From an uncultured Bacilli bacterium (lineage in GTDB: Bacteria; Bacillota_I; Bacilli_A; RFN20; CAG-826): DNA of 49,068 nt. The translations under genes and the position numbers were made by a program. The DNA lies in the NCBI GenBank assembly GCA_944375905.1, contig CALWAS010000010.1, positions 1-49,068 on the forward strand, given 5' to 3'. Under the pieces are notes generated by a model. That model was not told the origin of the DNA and did no database searches. It saw only the letters and a list, made by a program, of their open reading frames with translations. Numbering within the stretch: position 1 is the first letter of the stretch; the number at the start of each line of letters is the position of its first letter. Below, piece after piece: positions 35,940-44,380 of this stretch.

Positions 35940-35979
35940 GTGCGCCTTTCCCCAAAGGGAAAGGGCACTGCGTTATAAT
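35940..35979 (+). promoter_or_regulatory. uvrA: uvrA promoter region with inverted repeat
   Basis: TATAAT (35974-35979) ends 8 bases before the uvrA ATG, with no SD. A near-perfect inverted repeat, GTGC plus CCTTTCCC pairing GGGAAAGG plus GCAC (35940-35968, 4-base loop, one unpaired G), covers the expected -35 position. It may be an operator, since a normal -35 is absent. It does not match the Bacillus LexA box. Confidence 0.6.
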
Positions 35980-35987
35980 CGCCTCGT

Positions 35988-38855
35988 ATGGATCAAACTG
36001 ACGCCAAGCGCTATATCGTGGTCGAGGGAGCGAGGGAAAACAATCTCAAGAACGTCTCCCTTTCGATCCCGAAGGATACTCTTACGGTCTTCACCGGGCT
36101 TTCGGGCTCGGGGAAGTCGACCCTGGCCTTCGATACCATTTACGCGGAAGGGCAACGCCGCTACGTGGAAAGCCTTTCCCCCTATGCCCGGCAATTCCTC
36201 GGCGGGGTCGACAAGCCGGACGTCGATAGCATCGAAGGGCTTTCTCCCGCCATCTCGATCGACCAGAAGACGACCTCGCACAACCCGCGTTCCACCGTCG
36301 GGACGGTTACCGAGATCTACGATTTCCTTCGGCTTCTCTTCGCGAGGGTCGGGGTGCCGTACTGTCCGCATCACCATGTCCCGATTACCGCGACGACCCC
36401 GGTGGAAATGGGCAAGGCCGTCCTTTCCTACCCCGAAGGCAGCAAGCTCATCTTGAGTGCCCCGATCGTCAAACACGAGAAGGGAACGCACAAAGACACC
36501 ATCGAGCGTCTTCGCGGCCGCGGATTCACGCGCCTTAGAGTCGACGGGGAAGACTATCTCATCGAAGAAGTTCCCGAACTCGACAAGAACGTCCGCCACG
36601 ACATCGACGTCATCGTCGACCGCCTCATCGTGAGGCCCGGCATCGAGTCGCGGGTCAACGACGACGTCGAGCTTGCCATCGACGAATCGCATGGCTATCT
36701 CAAGGTTAGGGACGGAGAAGGCAATGAACGCCTTCTTTCCAGCAAGCACTCATGCCCGATTTGCGGCTTCTCGGTCCCGGAACTCGAGCCCCGGCTCTTC
36801 TCCTTCAATGCGCCGCTCGGCTATTGCCCTTCCTGCAAGGGATTAGGCATCTCGAGGACGGTTAGCGAGGAGCTCCTCGTTCCCGATCCGAGCAAGTCGA
36901 TCAACCAAGGCTGCATCCGCTTTTATAGGAACGTCGTCGGCACGATGAACCTCGATTGGCAGAATTTCGAATGTCTGCTCGATTACTACCATGTCCGGAA
37001 GGACGTTCCCTGGAAGGAACTTACCAAAAAGGAAAAGGACATCGTCTTGAACGGCAGCGACCGCCCGATCAAACGGACGATCGTTTCGAGCGGCGGGAAC
37101 ACGATGCACCCCTCGGGCCGGATCGAGGGGGTAAAGGAAAAGATCGAGCGGCTCTACCTCGAAACCAAGAGCAAATGGATGCTCGATTACTACGAGTCCT
37201 TCATGAAGGACGACGTTTGCCCGAAATGCCGCGGGGCTAGGCTCAACGAAGCCGCCCTTTCCGTTTACGTGGCCGGCAAGAACATCAAGGAAGCGACCGA
37301 TCTGACGGTTGATCGACTCCTTTTCTATGTTTCGGAAGTCCGTTCATCGCTCAAGGAGAGCGAGCGGAAGATCGCCGAGCTCGTCCTTAAGGAAATCGAG
37401 GGACGGGCCAAGTTCCTCGTCGATGTCGGGCTCGATTACCTTACCCTCTCGCGCCTCGCGATGACCCTTTCGGGCGGCGAGGCCCAGCGGATTCGCCTAG
37501 CCACGCAGATCGGCAGCCGCCTGACCGGTGTGCTCTACGTCCTCGACGAGCCTTCGATCGGCCTTCACCAACGCGACAACGCGAAGCTCATCGCGACGCT
37601 CAAGGAAATGCGCGATCTCGGCAATACCCTGATCGTCGTCGAACACGACGAGGAGACGATAAGGAATGCCGACTACATCGTCGACATCGGCCCCGGGGCC
37701 GGCGTCCATGGCGGCGAGGTCGTGGCGGCCGGGTCTTTAAGCGACATCGAAAGCGCCCCGCGTTCGGTAACCGGGGACTACCTCGCCGGACGCAAGTTCA
37801 TCTCAGTCCCGCGGCAGCGGAGGAAGGGGAACGGGAAGAAGCTCGTCCTCAAGGGGTGCCGCTGCCATAACCTCAAGAACGTCGATGTCGAGTTCCCGCT
37901 CGGCAAGTTCATCGTCGTTACCGGCGTCTCCGGTTCCGGGAAGAGCTCGCTCATCAACGAAACGCTGGCCAAAGCCCTTCAAAAGGAGGTCAACGGAACC
38001 GACGTAACCCCGGGCGAATATAGGGAAATCAAAGGCAAAACCTATGTGGATAAGCTGATAAACGTGACGCAGGAGCCAATCGGAAGGACCCCGAGGAGCA
38101 ATCCGGCTACCTATACCGGCGTCTTCGACGACATCCGCGCCCTTTTTGCCGAAACGCCCGAGGCCCGCGAGCGCGGCTACGACAAAGGCCGCTTCTCGTT
38201 CAACGTGCCCGGAGGCCGCTGCGAAAAGTGCGGCGGTGCCGGCGTCACCTACGTCCCGATGAATTTCCTCCCCGATGTCTATGTCAAATGCGACGAGTGC
38301 GAGGGCAAGCGCTACAACGAGGAGACTCTGCGCTGCCTCTACAAGGGAAAGTCCATTTACGATGTTTTGGAGATGCGCTGCGAGGAGGCACTGGATTTCT
38401 TTTCGGCCCGTCCCCAGATCGCAAGGAAGATAAAGACCCTCGTCGACGTCGGACTTGGCTACGTGAAGCTCGGGCAGCCGGCCACGACTCTCTCGGGCGG
38501 GGAGGCGCAGCGGGTCAAGCTCGCGAGTGAACTTCAGAAGCGTCCGACGGGGAAGAGCGTCTACATTCTCGACGAGCCGTCGACCGGCCTTCATAGCGAC
38601 GACGTAAAGCGCCTCATTTCGGTCCTCGATGCCATCGTCGACCATGGCGACACCGTCATCGTCATCGAGCACAACCTCGACATTATCAAGGTTGCCGACT
38701 ACATCATCGACCTCGGCCCCGAGGGCGGCGAAAAGGGCGGGACGATCGTGGCGGAGGGGACGCCCGAGCAGGTAAGCGAGGTCAAGGAAAGCTACACCGG
38801 GCGCTACCTCAAGGAGGTGCTCTCCCGAGCAGTGGAAAAAGGGCAGCTTGCCTAG
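35988..38855 (+). CDS. uvrA: Excinuclease ABC subunit A
   Basis: UvrA is the damage-sensing ATPase of nucleotide excision repair that loads UvrB. The 955-residue protein has two ABC modules: Walker [16 protein letters not shown] (near 36) and [14 protein letters not shown] (near 647), two LSGGEAQR signatures, and zinc modules [14 protein letters not shown] with CPSCKGLG, and [12 protein letters not shown] with [10 protein letters not shown]. The conserved start [14 protein letters not shown] is present. The ATG directly follows a -10 box, suggesting a leaderless transcript. uvrB is not adjacent. Confidence 0.98.
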   Translation: MDQTDAKRYIVVEGARENNLKNVSLSIPKDTLTVFTGLSGSGKSTLAFDTIYAEGQRRYVESLSPYARQFLGGVDKPDVDSIEGLSPAISIDQKTTSHNPRSTVGTVTEIYDFLRLLFARVGVPYCPHHHVPITATTPVEMGKAVLSYPEGSKLILSAPIVKHEKGTHKDTIERLRGRGFTRLRVDGEDYLIEEVPELDKNVRHDIDVIVDRLIVRPGIESRVNDDVELAIDESHGYLKVRDGEGNERLLSSKHSCPICGFSVPELEPRLFSFNAPLGYCPSCKGLGISRTVSEELLVPDPSKSINQGCIRFYRNVVGTMNLDWQNFECLLDYYHVRKDVPWKELTKKEKDIVLNGSDRPIKRTIVSSGGNTMHPSGRIEGVKEKIERLYLETKSKWMLDYYESFMKDDVCPKCRGARLNEAALSVYVAGKNIKEATDLTVDRLLFYVSEVRSSLKESERKIAELVLKEIEGRAKFLVDVGLDYLTLSRLAMTLSGGEAQRIRLATQIGSRLTGVLYVLDEPSIGLHQRDNAKLIATLKEMRDLGNTLIVVEHDEETIRNADYIVDIGPGAGVHGGEVVAAGSLSDIESAPRSVTGDYLAGRKFISVPRQRRKGNGKKLVLKGCRCHNLKNVDVEFPLGKFIVVTGVSGSGKSSLINETLAKALQKEVNGTDVTPGEYREIKGKTYVDKLINVTQEPIGRTPRSNPATYTGVFDDIRALFAETPEARERGYDKGRFSFNVPGGRCEKCGGAGVTYVPMNFLPDVYVKCDECEGKRYNEETLRCLYKGKSIYDVLEMRCEEALDFFSARPQIARKIKTLVDVGLGYVKLGQPATTLSGGEAQRVKLASELQKRPTGKSVYILDEPSTGLHSDDVKRLISVLDAIVDHGDTVIVIEHNLDIIKVADYIIDLGPEGGEKGGTIVAEGTPEQVSEVKESYTGRYLKEVLSRAVEKGQLA

Positions 38856-38861
38856 TAGAAT
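38833..38861 (+). promoter_or_regulatory. Probable leaderless promoter of lgt
   Basis: TGGAAA (38833-38838), a 17-base spacer and TAGAAT (38856-38861) end exactly 7 bases before the ATG at 38869, which places the expected transcription start on the start codon. The elements lie within the 3' end of uvrA. Confidence 0.6.
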
Positions 38862-38868
38862 TCGTTTT

Positions 38869-40767
38869 ATGTTAGTTCCAAGCATCGTTACGCTCGTCGC
38901 CGGCATCCTCGTGAGCGCTATCGGCGGTTATTTGTTCTATTCGAAAGTGGCCGCCTTCAATAAGGCATCGAGCGTCCTTGCGGCCACGAAGAAGGACATC
39001 GTTCAAGGAGGGATCGGCCTTCTGACGCTGGGCGCGGGCTTCATTCTTCTTTTCCTCACCCCGTTCCTGAACTTCCCGGAATGGGCCAGCTTGGAAGTCC
39101 ATCCGGAAGAAAGCGTCTTCGCCGGGCAGGCGATCAATTACGGCCTCTACCTTTCGAGCGCCCTCATCGGAAGCTTCTTCTTCGGAATCTCATCGGCCAT
39201 CGTCGTCGGCGGTCTTTCCATTCTCATGAAGAAGGAAAAGATGGACCCTTTCCAGAAAAAGGTCCTCAAAACCGTCTTCTATTGCGCGATTCCGGTCCTT
39301 GTTCTCTCCTTCATCCTCGGCTCGAGCGGATTCGGGCCCTATCTCACCTACCCATTGATCAACGGAATCGGCTTCGGCGAAGCCGGCATCTATTGGCTCA
39401 GGGTCGGGGAGCGGGGCGACGGCCTCCATATCACCTGGTATGCCATGTGTTACCTCCTCGGCGTCGCGGTTTGCTACATCATCTGCGACCATGCGATGTA
39501 CAAGCGCTATGGCAAACACGGCATCATCGATACCTTGGTTCTCGTCGCCTTTCCGGCCGGGATCATCGGCGGCCGCATCTGGTACGTGGTCGGCAACTGG
39601 GAACGCGAATTCGCCAGTCGGCCTTGGTATAGCGTATTCGAAATCTGGAATGGCGGCCTCACGATCCTAGGCGGGGCGGCAGCCGGCATCATCGTCGGCT
39701 ACATATTCATGCGGGTCAGGAGGAAATACGTCGACCCGCGCTGGGCCGTCGACGTCATCGTCCCGACCATTCTCCTTGCCCAGTTCGTCGGGCGGTGGGG
39801 CAATTTCTTCAACTGCGAAGTCTATGGCGTCGCGACCGACGTTAGCGGCTGGTCGTTCCTCCCCAATTGGCTTCTCGAGCAAATGCACATTTCCAATAGC
39901 GGAAGCCCGCTTCCGGCCGGAGAGATCTACGTCCCGCTTTTCCTCATCGAGGGCGTCATCAACCTCGTCGGCTATTTCGTGATTGCCAAAGGCCTTCCGG
40001 CCCTCTTCAAGAAGAAGCTTGTCCCCGGCGATCTCGGCGCTGCCTATTTCGTTTGGTACGGGCTCGTCAGGATGATCATGGAACCGCTTCGCGACACCAA
40101 TTTCAACATGGGCACCGACAATGCTTGGAGCGTCGTCAACTCGATTGCCTACATTCTCATCGGCCTCGCGATCTTTCTCCTCCTCCATCTCCACGACGGC
40201 TACAAGGCCAAGGGAAGCTTCCTCCCATACGCGATCAGCGCGGCCGCGATTTCCTTCGTGGCCCTCTTCATGCCGCTTCTTCCTTCGATCAACGTCGTCG
40301 ATGGAAAGGAAGTCGTTTCCTATCTAGGCTATGAGGTCGTTTTCTCTGGTAACGCCCCGGTATTCATGGCCGCCTTCGTGCTCATGGCCGTTTCTTTCGT
40401 TCTTTTCATCGCGTCCCTCATCATGGTCGTCCTCGAGAAGAAGGGAAAATTGACCAAGAACTTTGCCTTCCTGAGCCTTGGAAAAGGCAAAGGGAACGCC
40501 GATCCGCTTCCCCTTTCGTCCGTCGTTGGCTACCTCGCCGCTCCCTTCGCCCTTCTTTCGGGCATCCTTTATTTCGCCGGGACGACGGCGCTTGGCCCCC
40601 TTTTCCTCGTTGGAAGCGAGGCGTCGGCCAACCTATCGTACGGGTTCTCCCTCGCGGCGATTCTATTGATCGTCTCCTCGCTCGTTTCCTTGAGCGAGCT
40701 GCTTGGGCGCTATGACCGCAACAAGGCCATAAGGCGGGAGGGCGAGACTTCTGGCGCGACCCTTTGA
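38869..40767 (+). CDS. lgt: Oversized prolipoprotein diacylglyceryl transferase
   Basis: Lgt transfers diacylglycerol from phosphatidylglycerol to the lipobox Cys of prelipoproteins, needed by the six lipoproteins in this window. The family core runs from about residue 185 (LHITWYAMCYLLG) through GGLTILGGAAAGI and the signature GRWGNFFNCEVYG (near 307) to YGLVRMIMEPLRDTNF (near 400). The protein has 632 residues against the usual 260-300: about 180 extra N-terminal residues with several helices and about 190 extra C-terminal residues with further helices. I prefer ATG 38869 over the in-frame ATG 38848 because of the promoter; neither has an SD. Confidence 0.9.
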   Translation: MLVPSIVTLVAGILVSAIGGYLFYSKVAAFNKASSVLAATKKDIVQGGIGLLTLGAGFILLFLTPFLNFPEWASLEVHPEESVFAGQAINYGLYLSSALIGSFFFGISSAIVVGGLSILMKKEKMDPFQKKVLKTVFYCAIPVLVLSFILGSSGFGPYLTYPLINGIGFGEAGIYWLRVGERGDGLHITWYAMCYLLGVAVCYIICDHAMYKRYGKHGIIDTLVLVAFPAGIIGGRIWYVVGNWEREFASRPWYSVFEIWNGGLTILGGAAAGIIVGYIFMRVRRKYVDPRWAVDVIVPTILLAQFVGRWGNFFNCEVYGVATDVSGWSFLPNWLLEQMHISNSGSPLPAGEIYVPLFLIEGVINLVGYFVIAKGLPALFKKKLVPGDLGAAYFVWYGLVRMIMEPLRDTNFNMGTDNAWSVVNSIAYILIGLAIFLLLHLHDGYKAKGSFLPYAISAAAISFVALFMPLLPSINVVDGKEVVSYLGYEVVFSGNAPVFMAAFVLMAVSFVLFIASLIMVVLEKKGKLTKNFAFLSLGKGKGNADPLPLSSVVGYLAAPFALLSGILYFAGTTALGPLFLVGSEASANLSYGFSLAAILLIVSSLVSLSELLGRYDRNKAIRREGETSGATL

Positions 40768-41407
40768 AAATAGGCTCCTCGTCCTCGACATGGACGGAAC
40801 CTCGCTCGACAGCGAGCTTCTCGTCGTCGTGAGCTGGGTAGAGCTTTACCGCCGCTTTGCCCCAGGAAGGAAGCTATCGCTCATGGATTTGGAGGCTTTT
40901 TCCGGCCCTCCGCTCCTCGATTCCTGCAAAAAGGCCTTTCCCGACCTCGATCCCGAGATGGTGAAAAACGCCTACATCGAGACAAGCGACCCGCTCTATC
41001 CCCTTTATGCCACTCTTTTCCCGTACGAAAAAGAGGCATTGGCCGAGATAAAGAAAATGGGAGCCAAGCTTGCCATCAATACCAACAAACTGCGAAAAGA
41101 AGCCATCATGGCCCTCGAGGAGCAGGGAATTTCGTCCCTTTTCGACGCGGTCGTCGCCGGAGGCGATGCACCGATGAAGCCCGATCCTACCGGGGTTCTT
41201 TCCATCCTTTCCGAGTTTACGATAAAGAAGGAAGACGCGGTTTACCTAGGCGATTCCCGCTATGACTATTTGACGGTGAAAAACGCCGGCATTCCCTTCT
41301 TTGCCGTCGATTTCTATCCGCGCCGCTTCTTGGAAGAAGAGAAGCCTGAGCGCTTCGTTTCGTCCTATCGAGAGCTTTCGTCTATACTTTCCTCGTGGTG
41401 GAATTAG
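40751..41407 (+). CDS. HAD-superfamily phosphatase, probable CTG start
   Basis: A beta-phosphoglucomutase/Gph-like haloacid-dehalogenase hydrolase; the substrate is unknown. Motif I is LLVLDMDGTSLDSE. Its nucleophile Asp (codon 40787) lies just before the first ATG (40790), so a protein starting there would lack the catalytic residue. Upstream in frame to the stop at 40730 there is no ATG, GTG or TTG, but a CTG at 40751 sits 9 bases after GGGAGGG (40736-40742). From there the product has 218 residues. Motif II-type (LAINTNK), motif III KPDP and motif IV YLGDSRYDYLTVKNAGI are intact. It overlaps lgt by 17 bases and trxB by 13. Confidence 0.8.
   Translation: MARPFENRLLVLDMDGTSLDSELLVVVSWVELYRRFAPGRKLSLMDLEAFSGPPLLDSCKKAFPDLDPEMVKNAYIETSDPLYPLYATLFPYEKEALAEIKKMGAKLAINTNKLRKEAIMALEEQGISSLFDAVVAGGDAPMKPDPTGVLSILSEFTIKKEDAVYLGDSRYDYLTVKNAGIPFFAVDFYPRRFLEEEKPERFVSSYRELSSILSSWWN
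41383..41388 (+). promoter_or_regulatory. -10 box before trxB-like gene
   Basis: TATACT ends 6 bases before the first of two tandem GTG codons (41395, 41398); no SD and no good -35 are visible. This is a likely leaderless start inside the end of the HAD gene. Confidence 0.5.
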
Positions 41408-42285
41408 AAGCAGCGATCGTCGGGGCCGGGCCGGCCGGCCTTGCGGCAGCCCTGTATCTCAAAAGGGCCGGCATTTCCTTCGTCCTTCTCGACAAGATGG
41501 GGCCGGGCGGAAAGCTAAACAACATCCATGAGATAGCCAACATGCCGGGCTTCTTGCCCATTTCGGGCCTGAAGCTAGCCAACGAGCTATACGCTTCGGT
41601 CAAGGAAGCGGGCGTCGATTTTTCCTATGGGGAGGTAGTCAGGATTTCGCGCGGCGGAAGGGGCTTCATCGTCGAGACCGACGTCGAAACCTACTCCGTA
41701 TATGGAGTCGTCGTGGCCACCGGCTTCGTTTACGAGGCCGTCGTCAAGGGAGAAAAGGAGCTCCGCGGCCAGGGAATCTCGTATTGCGCGACGTGCGACG
41801 GGCCGATCTACCGCGGGAAGGAAACGCTCGTCTACGGGGAAGGGAACCGGGCCGAGGAAGAGGCCGATTACCTAAGCGGAATCTGCCCCAAAGTGTATTT
41901 CGTTAGCAAATCCCGCTCCCTTTCCCTCAAAAAGCCGAATGTCGTTCCGGTGCTCGATAGCGAGATCGTCGCCTTCGAGAAAAGGGATGGCCTGGTAGTC
42001 GCGCATATAAAGGGCCCCGAAGGCGAAAGGGAAATCGGGGCGAGCGCCTGCTTTCCTCTATATGGGGAAAGAAGCGCCCTTACATTCCTTTCGGGCCTCG
42101 AGGTCAAAGAGGAGCGGGGCTATCTCCTCGTCGACGAAAGGATGAAGACGTCCGTCGATGGTCTCTTCGCCGCCGGGGACATCGTGAAGAAGGGTTTGCG
42201 CCAAGTCGTCACCGCCCTTTCCGACGGGGCCGTTGCCGCGACCTCCCTCGCTTCCTACGTTCGGGGGAAAAGGAAGAATGGATAA
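41395..42285 (+). CDS. trxB: Thioredoxin-reductase-like flavoprotein
   Basis: A FAD-dependent pyridine-nucleotide disulfide oxidoreductase. The 296-residue protein has the FAD motif AAIVGAGPAGLAAALYLKRA, the redox-active pair in SYCATCDG (Cys131, Cys134), and the C-terminal FAD motif VDGLFAAGDIVKKGLRQVVT. The second nucleotide-binding site is unusual: GEGNRAEEEA replaces GGGDSAxEEA, and the HRR that reads the NADPH phosphate is replaced by VSKSRS. It may therefore use NADH or another donor. Start GTG 41395 or 41398. It overlaps rapZ by 8 bases. The position before rapZ-whiA follows the Firmicutes trxB-rapZ-yvcK-whiA order. Confidence 0.87.
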   Translation: MVELEAAIVGAGPAGLAAALYLKRAGISFVLLDKMGPGGKLNNIHEIANMPGFLPISGLKLANELYASVKEAGVDFSYGEVVRISRGGRGFIVETDVETYSVYGVVVATGFVYEAVVKGEKELRGQGISYCATCDGPIYRGKETLVYGEGNRAEEEADYLSGICPKVYFVSKSRSLSLKKPNVVPVLDSEIVAFEKRDGLVVAHIKGPEGEREIGASACFPLYGERSALTFLSGLEVKEERGYLLVDERMKTSVDGLFAAGDIVKKGLRQVVTALSDGAVAATSLASYVRGKRKNG

Positions 42286-43129
42286 GCTCGAACTGATTGT
42301 TTTTTCCGGTGTTTCGGGAGCAGGCAAAACGACATCCCTTTCCGCTCTCGAGGAACGCGGCTATGCGACGATAATGGATCTCCCGGGCGAGCTCATACCC
42401 GGGCTCGTCGCCCTTATGAAGGAACATCCGAAAGTCTATGGGAAGACCGCCATTTCGGTTCCGATCGTCGCCATCAAGGAAGCGGTGGAGGAGATAAGGA
42501 AAGACGAAGCCGTTTCCCTTACGTCGATCGGCCTTTTGGCTAGCCGCGAGGAACTGAGGAAAAGGTATCGCCTTACCCGCCATTCCCATCCGCTCGAAGC
42601 CAAGGGACTCGATCTCGAGGAATGCCTCGACCTCGACGAGAAGGCATGGAACGACGCCCGTCCTTCCTTCGATGCGGTGGTCGACACGACCTCCCTTACG
42701 GCCGGCGAGCTCAAGCAGAGGATTGCCATGCTTACCGACGAGCAAGGGCCGACGATTCTTTTCGAGAGCTTCGGCTATCAGTACGGACTGCCCCTCGACG
42801 CCGACGTCATTCTCGACTGCCGGGCCGTCAAAAACCCCTATTGGATCAAAGAGCTGCGTTCCCAGTCGGGCCTCGACGAGCCGGTTCGCGAATACATCGA
42901 AAAGGACCCCTTGGCCGAGAAGTTCATGGCCATGGCCCTCGAGGTGGCTTCCGTTTCCTTCGATTCGGCCTTGAAGGAAGGCCGGAATCTTGTCGTCTTC
43001 GCCCTCGGCTGTTCGGGCGGGCAGCATCGGAGCGTCTATTTCGCCTCGCGCCTTGCGAGGGAATTCAAGAGGGGTCGAAGCCGTTCCTTCCACCGCGAGG
43101 AAAAGCGGCACGGGCATTATGGAAGCTAA
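42278..43129 (+). CDS. rapZ: RNase adapter RapZ (YvcJ family)
   Basis: An ATP/GTP-binding protein that in other bacteria regulates amino-sugar synthesis or competence-linked RNA processing. The 283-residue product has Walker A FSGVSGAGKTTSL (residues 9-21), DLPGEL in place of the usual DNLP, and the C-terminal domain GCSGGQHRSVYFASRLA near 235. The ATG at 42278 follows aaaagga and matches the family start; the longer in-frame extension to 42233 lies inside trxB and is rejected. It is followed directly by whiA; the intervening yvcK of most Firmicutes is missing. Confidence 0.93.
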   Translation: MDKLELIVFSGVSGAGKTTSLSALEERGYATIMDLPGELIPGLVALMKEHPKVYGKTAISVPIVAIKEAVEEIRKDEAVSLTSIGLLASREELRKRYRLTRHSHPLEAKGLDLEECLDLDEKAWNDARPSFDAVVDTTSLTAGELKQRIAMLTDEQGPTILFESFGYQYGLPLDADVILDCRAVKNPYWIKELRSQSGLDEPVREYIEKDPLAEKFMAMALEVASVSFDSALKEGRNLVVFALGCSGGQHRSVYFASRLAREFKRGRSRSFHREEKRHGHYGS

Positions 43130-44042
43130 GCCCTACTCCTTTTCGAGTGCCTGCAAGGAAGAGGCCGGCGCCCTTCCAAGGGGAAAGGAAGCCTCGCTTT
43201 CCCTCCTTTCCTCCTACTTTCGCCTTCGCGGGGCAAAGGAGGGAACGACCCTGGTTTTCCCTACTGAGCAAGCCAAGATAGCGACCGCCCTTTATTCGAG
43301 GGTCCGCGAGGCTTTCTCGACACGGGCCCGCTTTGCCTACCGCAAAGGCAAGGGCTATCTTTCCCGTACCCTCTACAAGGTCCTGCTGGATGACCCGGAC
43401 GGGGAGAGGGAAGCCGCTCTTGGGATCGCCGGGAAGGAGCCTTCATCAGATCTCGTCGAGGGAGAGGAGAGAGGCGCGGCCTACGCGGCGGGGGCCTTCT
43501 TGGCCCATGGATCGGTAAGCGCGCCGTCCTCGAGCAACTACCATCTCGAGATCGTTTCCCCTTCCGAAGAGGCTCCCTTCCTTCTCCGCTTCCTTCAAAA
43601 GACGGGTCCTCGCTTTCCTTTCCAAACGGCAAAGCGCGGAAAGAAGATCCTCCTTTATCTCAAACGCTCCTCGTCGATCAGCGATTTCCTCATTTACATT
43701 GGGGCTACCGAAAACTGCCTCCGCTTCGAGAACGCCCGGGTCGACCGCGACTTCGCCTTGGTGAGCAACCGCTTTTCAAATCTGGACGGGGCCAATTACC
43801 GGCGGACGGCCAAGGCGGGGGAGGAGCAGCTAGCCGCCATCGCCAGGGCTTCCAAAAACCCGAATTACCTTGCTGCCAATCCCAAGCTCGCCGCCCTCGT
43901 GTCGCTGCGCCTTTCGCATCCCGATTCCTCGATGAGCGAGCTCGCTTCCCTCATGGGCGAGATGCTCGGCTGCACCGTGTCCAAAAGCAATGTCAATCAC
44001 CTTTTCAGGAAGATAATTTCCGACTACGGGGACAGGAAATGA
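43119..44042 (+). CDS. whiA: WhiA-family protein
   Basis: WhiA joins a LAGLIDADG homing-endonuclease-like domain to a C-terminal helix-turn-helix and acts as a regulator of division or chromosome segregation in Gram-positives. The 307-residue product shows AAGAFLAHGSVSAPSSSNYH in the middle, ENCLRFENARVDRD, and the HTH end SMSELASLMGEMLGCTVSKS. ATG 43119 overlaps the rapZ stop by 11 bases with no close SD, so coupling is likely. Its stop overlaps the next start (ATGA). Confidence 0.93.
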   Translation: MEAKPYSFSSACKEEAGALPRGKEASLSLLSSYFRLRGAKEGTTLVFPTEQAKIATALYSRVREAFSTRARFAYRKGKGYLSRTLYKVLLDDPDGEREAALGIAGKEPSSDLVEGEERGAAYAAGAFLAHGSVSAPSSSNYHLEIVSPSEEAPFLLRFLQKTGPRFPFQTAKRGKKILLYLKRSSSISDFLIYIGATENCLRFENARVDRDFALVSNRFSNLDGANYRRTAKAGEEQLAAIARASKNPNYLAANPKLAALVSLRLSHPDSSMSELASLMGEMLGCTVSKSNVNHLFRKIISDYGDRK

Positions 44043-44263
44043 GCTCGGTCAAGGAAGGCTTCCTCATATTTTTGGGGGCGCGCATCGCCTTTCTTAGGAA
44101 GGAAAGGAAGATGTCGCAGTTGAAGCTGGCCCTCGAGTGCGGGGTCTCGAAAAGCTACCTGAGCGACCTCGAAAGGGGAAGAAGGAACCCATCGGCCTTT
44201 ACGCTGAGGCGAATCGCGCTGGCCCTCAAAATCGATCCCGGCAAGCTTCTCGAAGGGCTGTGA
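44039..44263 (+). CDS. Small XRE-family helix-turn-helix regulator
   Basis: This 74-residue protein consists almost only of a Cro/C1-type HTH: LGARIAFLRKERKMSQLKLA, then GVSKSYLSDLERGRRNPSAF, and a final TLRRIALALKIDPGKLLEG. Such single-domain proteins bind DNA as dimers; the target is unknown. It overlaps whiA by four bases (ATGA) and ends the rapZ-whiA group. The next 75 bases contain a CCGGCC/GGCCGG hairpin (44271-44286) without a T run, then the gap promoter. Confidence 0.9.
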   Translation: MSSVKEGFLIFLGARIAFLRKERKMSQLKLALECGVSKSYLSDLERGRRNPSAFTLRRIALALKIDPGKLLEGL

Positions 44264-44270
44264 AAGCCCT

Positions 44271-44286
44271 CCGGCCTTTAGGCCGG
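44271..44286 (+). terminator. GC hairpin after the whiA group
   Basis: CCGGCC (44271-44276) pairs with GGCCGG (44281-44286) around ttta. No T tract follows, so intrinsic termination is doubtful, though it is the only candidate before the gap promoter. Confidence 0.35.
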
Positions 44287-44316
44287 CATCGGAGAATATC
44301 AGCCAATCGGTATTTC

Positions 44317-44345
44317 TTCCCTAATAAAAAAGAGTGTTCTATAAT
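44317..44345 (+). promoter_or_regulatory. Promoter of gap
   Basis: A perfect TATAAT (44340-44345) with a weak -35 TTCCCT (44317-44322) at 17 bases. The leader is about 30 bases with aaggagg at 44363-44369. Confidence 0.7.
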
Positions 44346-44380
44346 CGACTCGCGGTTTAAGTAAGGAGGACATAATCGAA

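Noticed and set aside
35988-35990. LexA (SOS) box in the uvrA promoter
   Set aside because: No CGAAC-N4-GTTCG-like sequence exists between 35895 and 35990.
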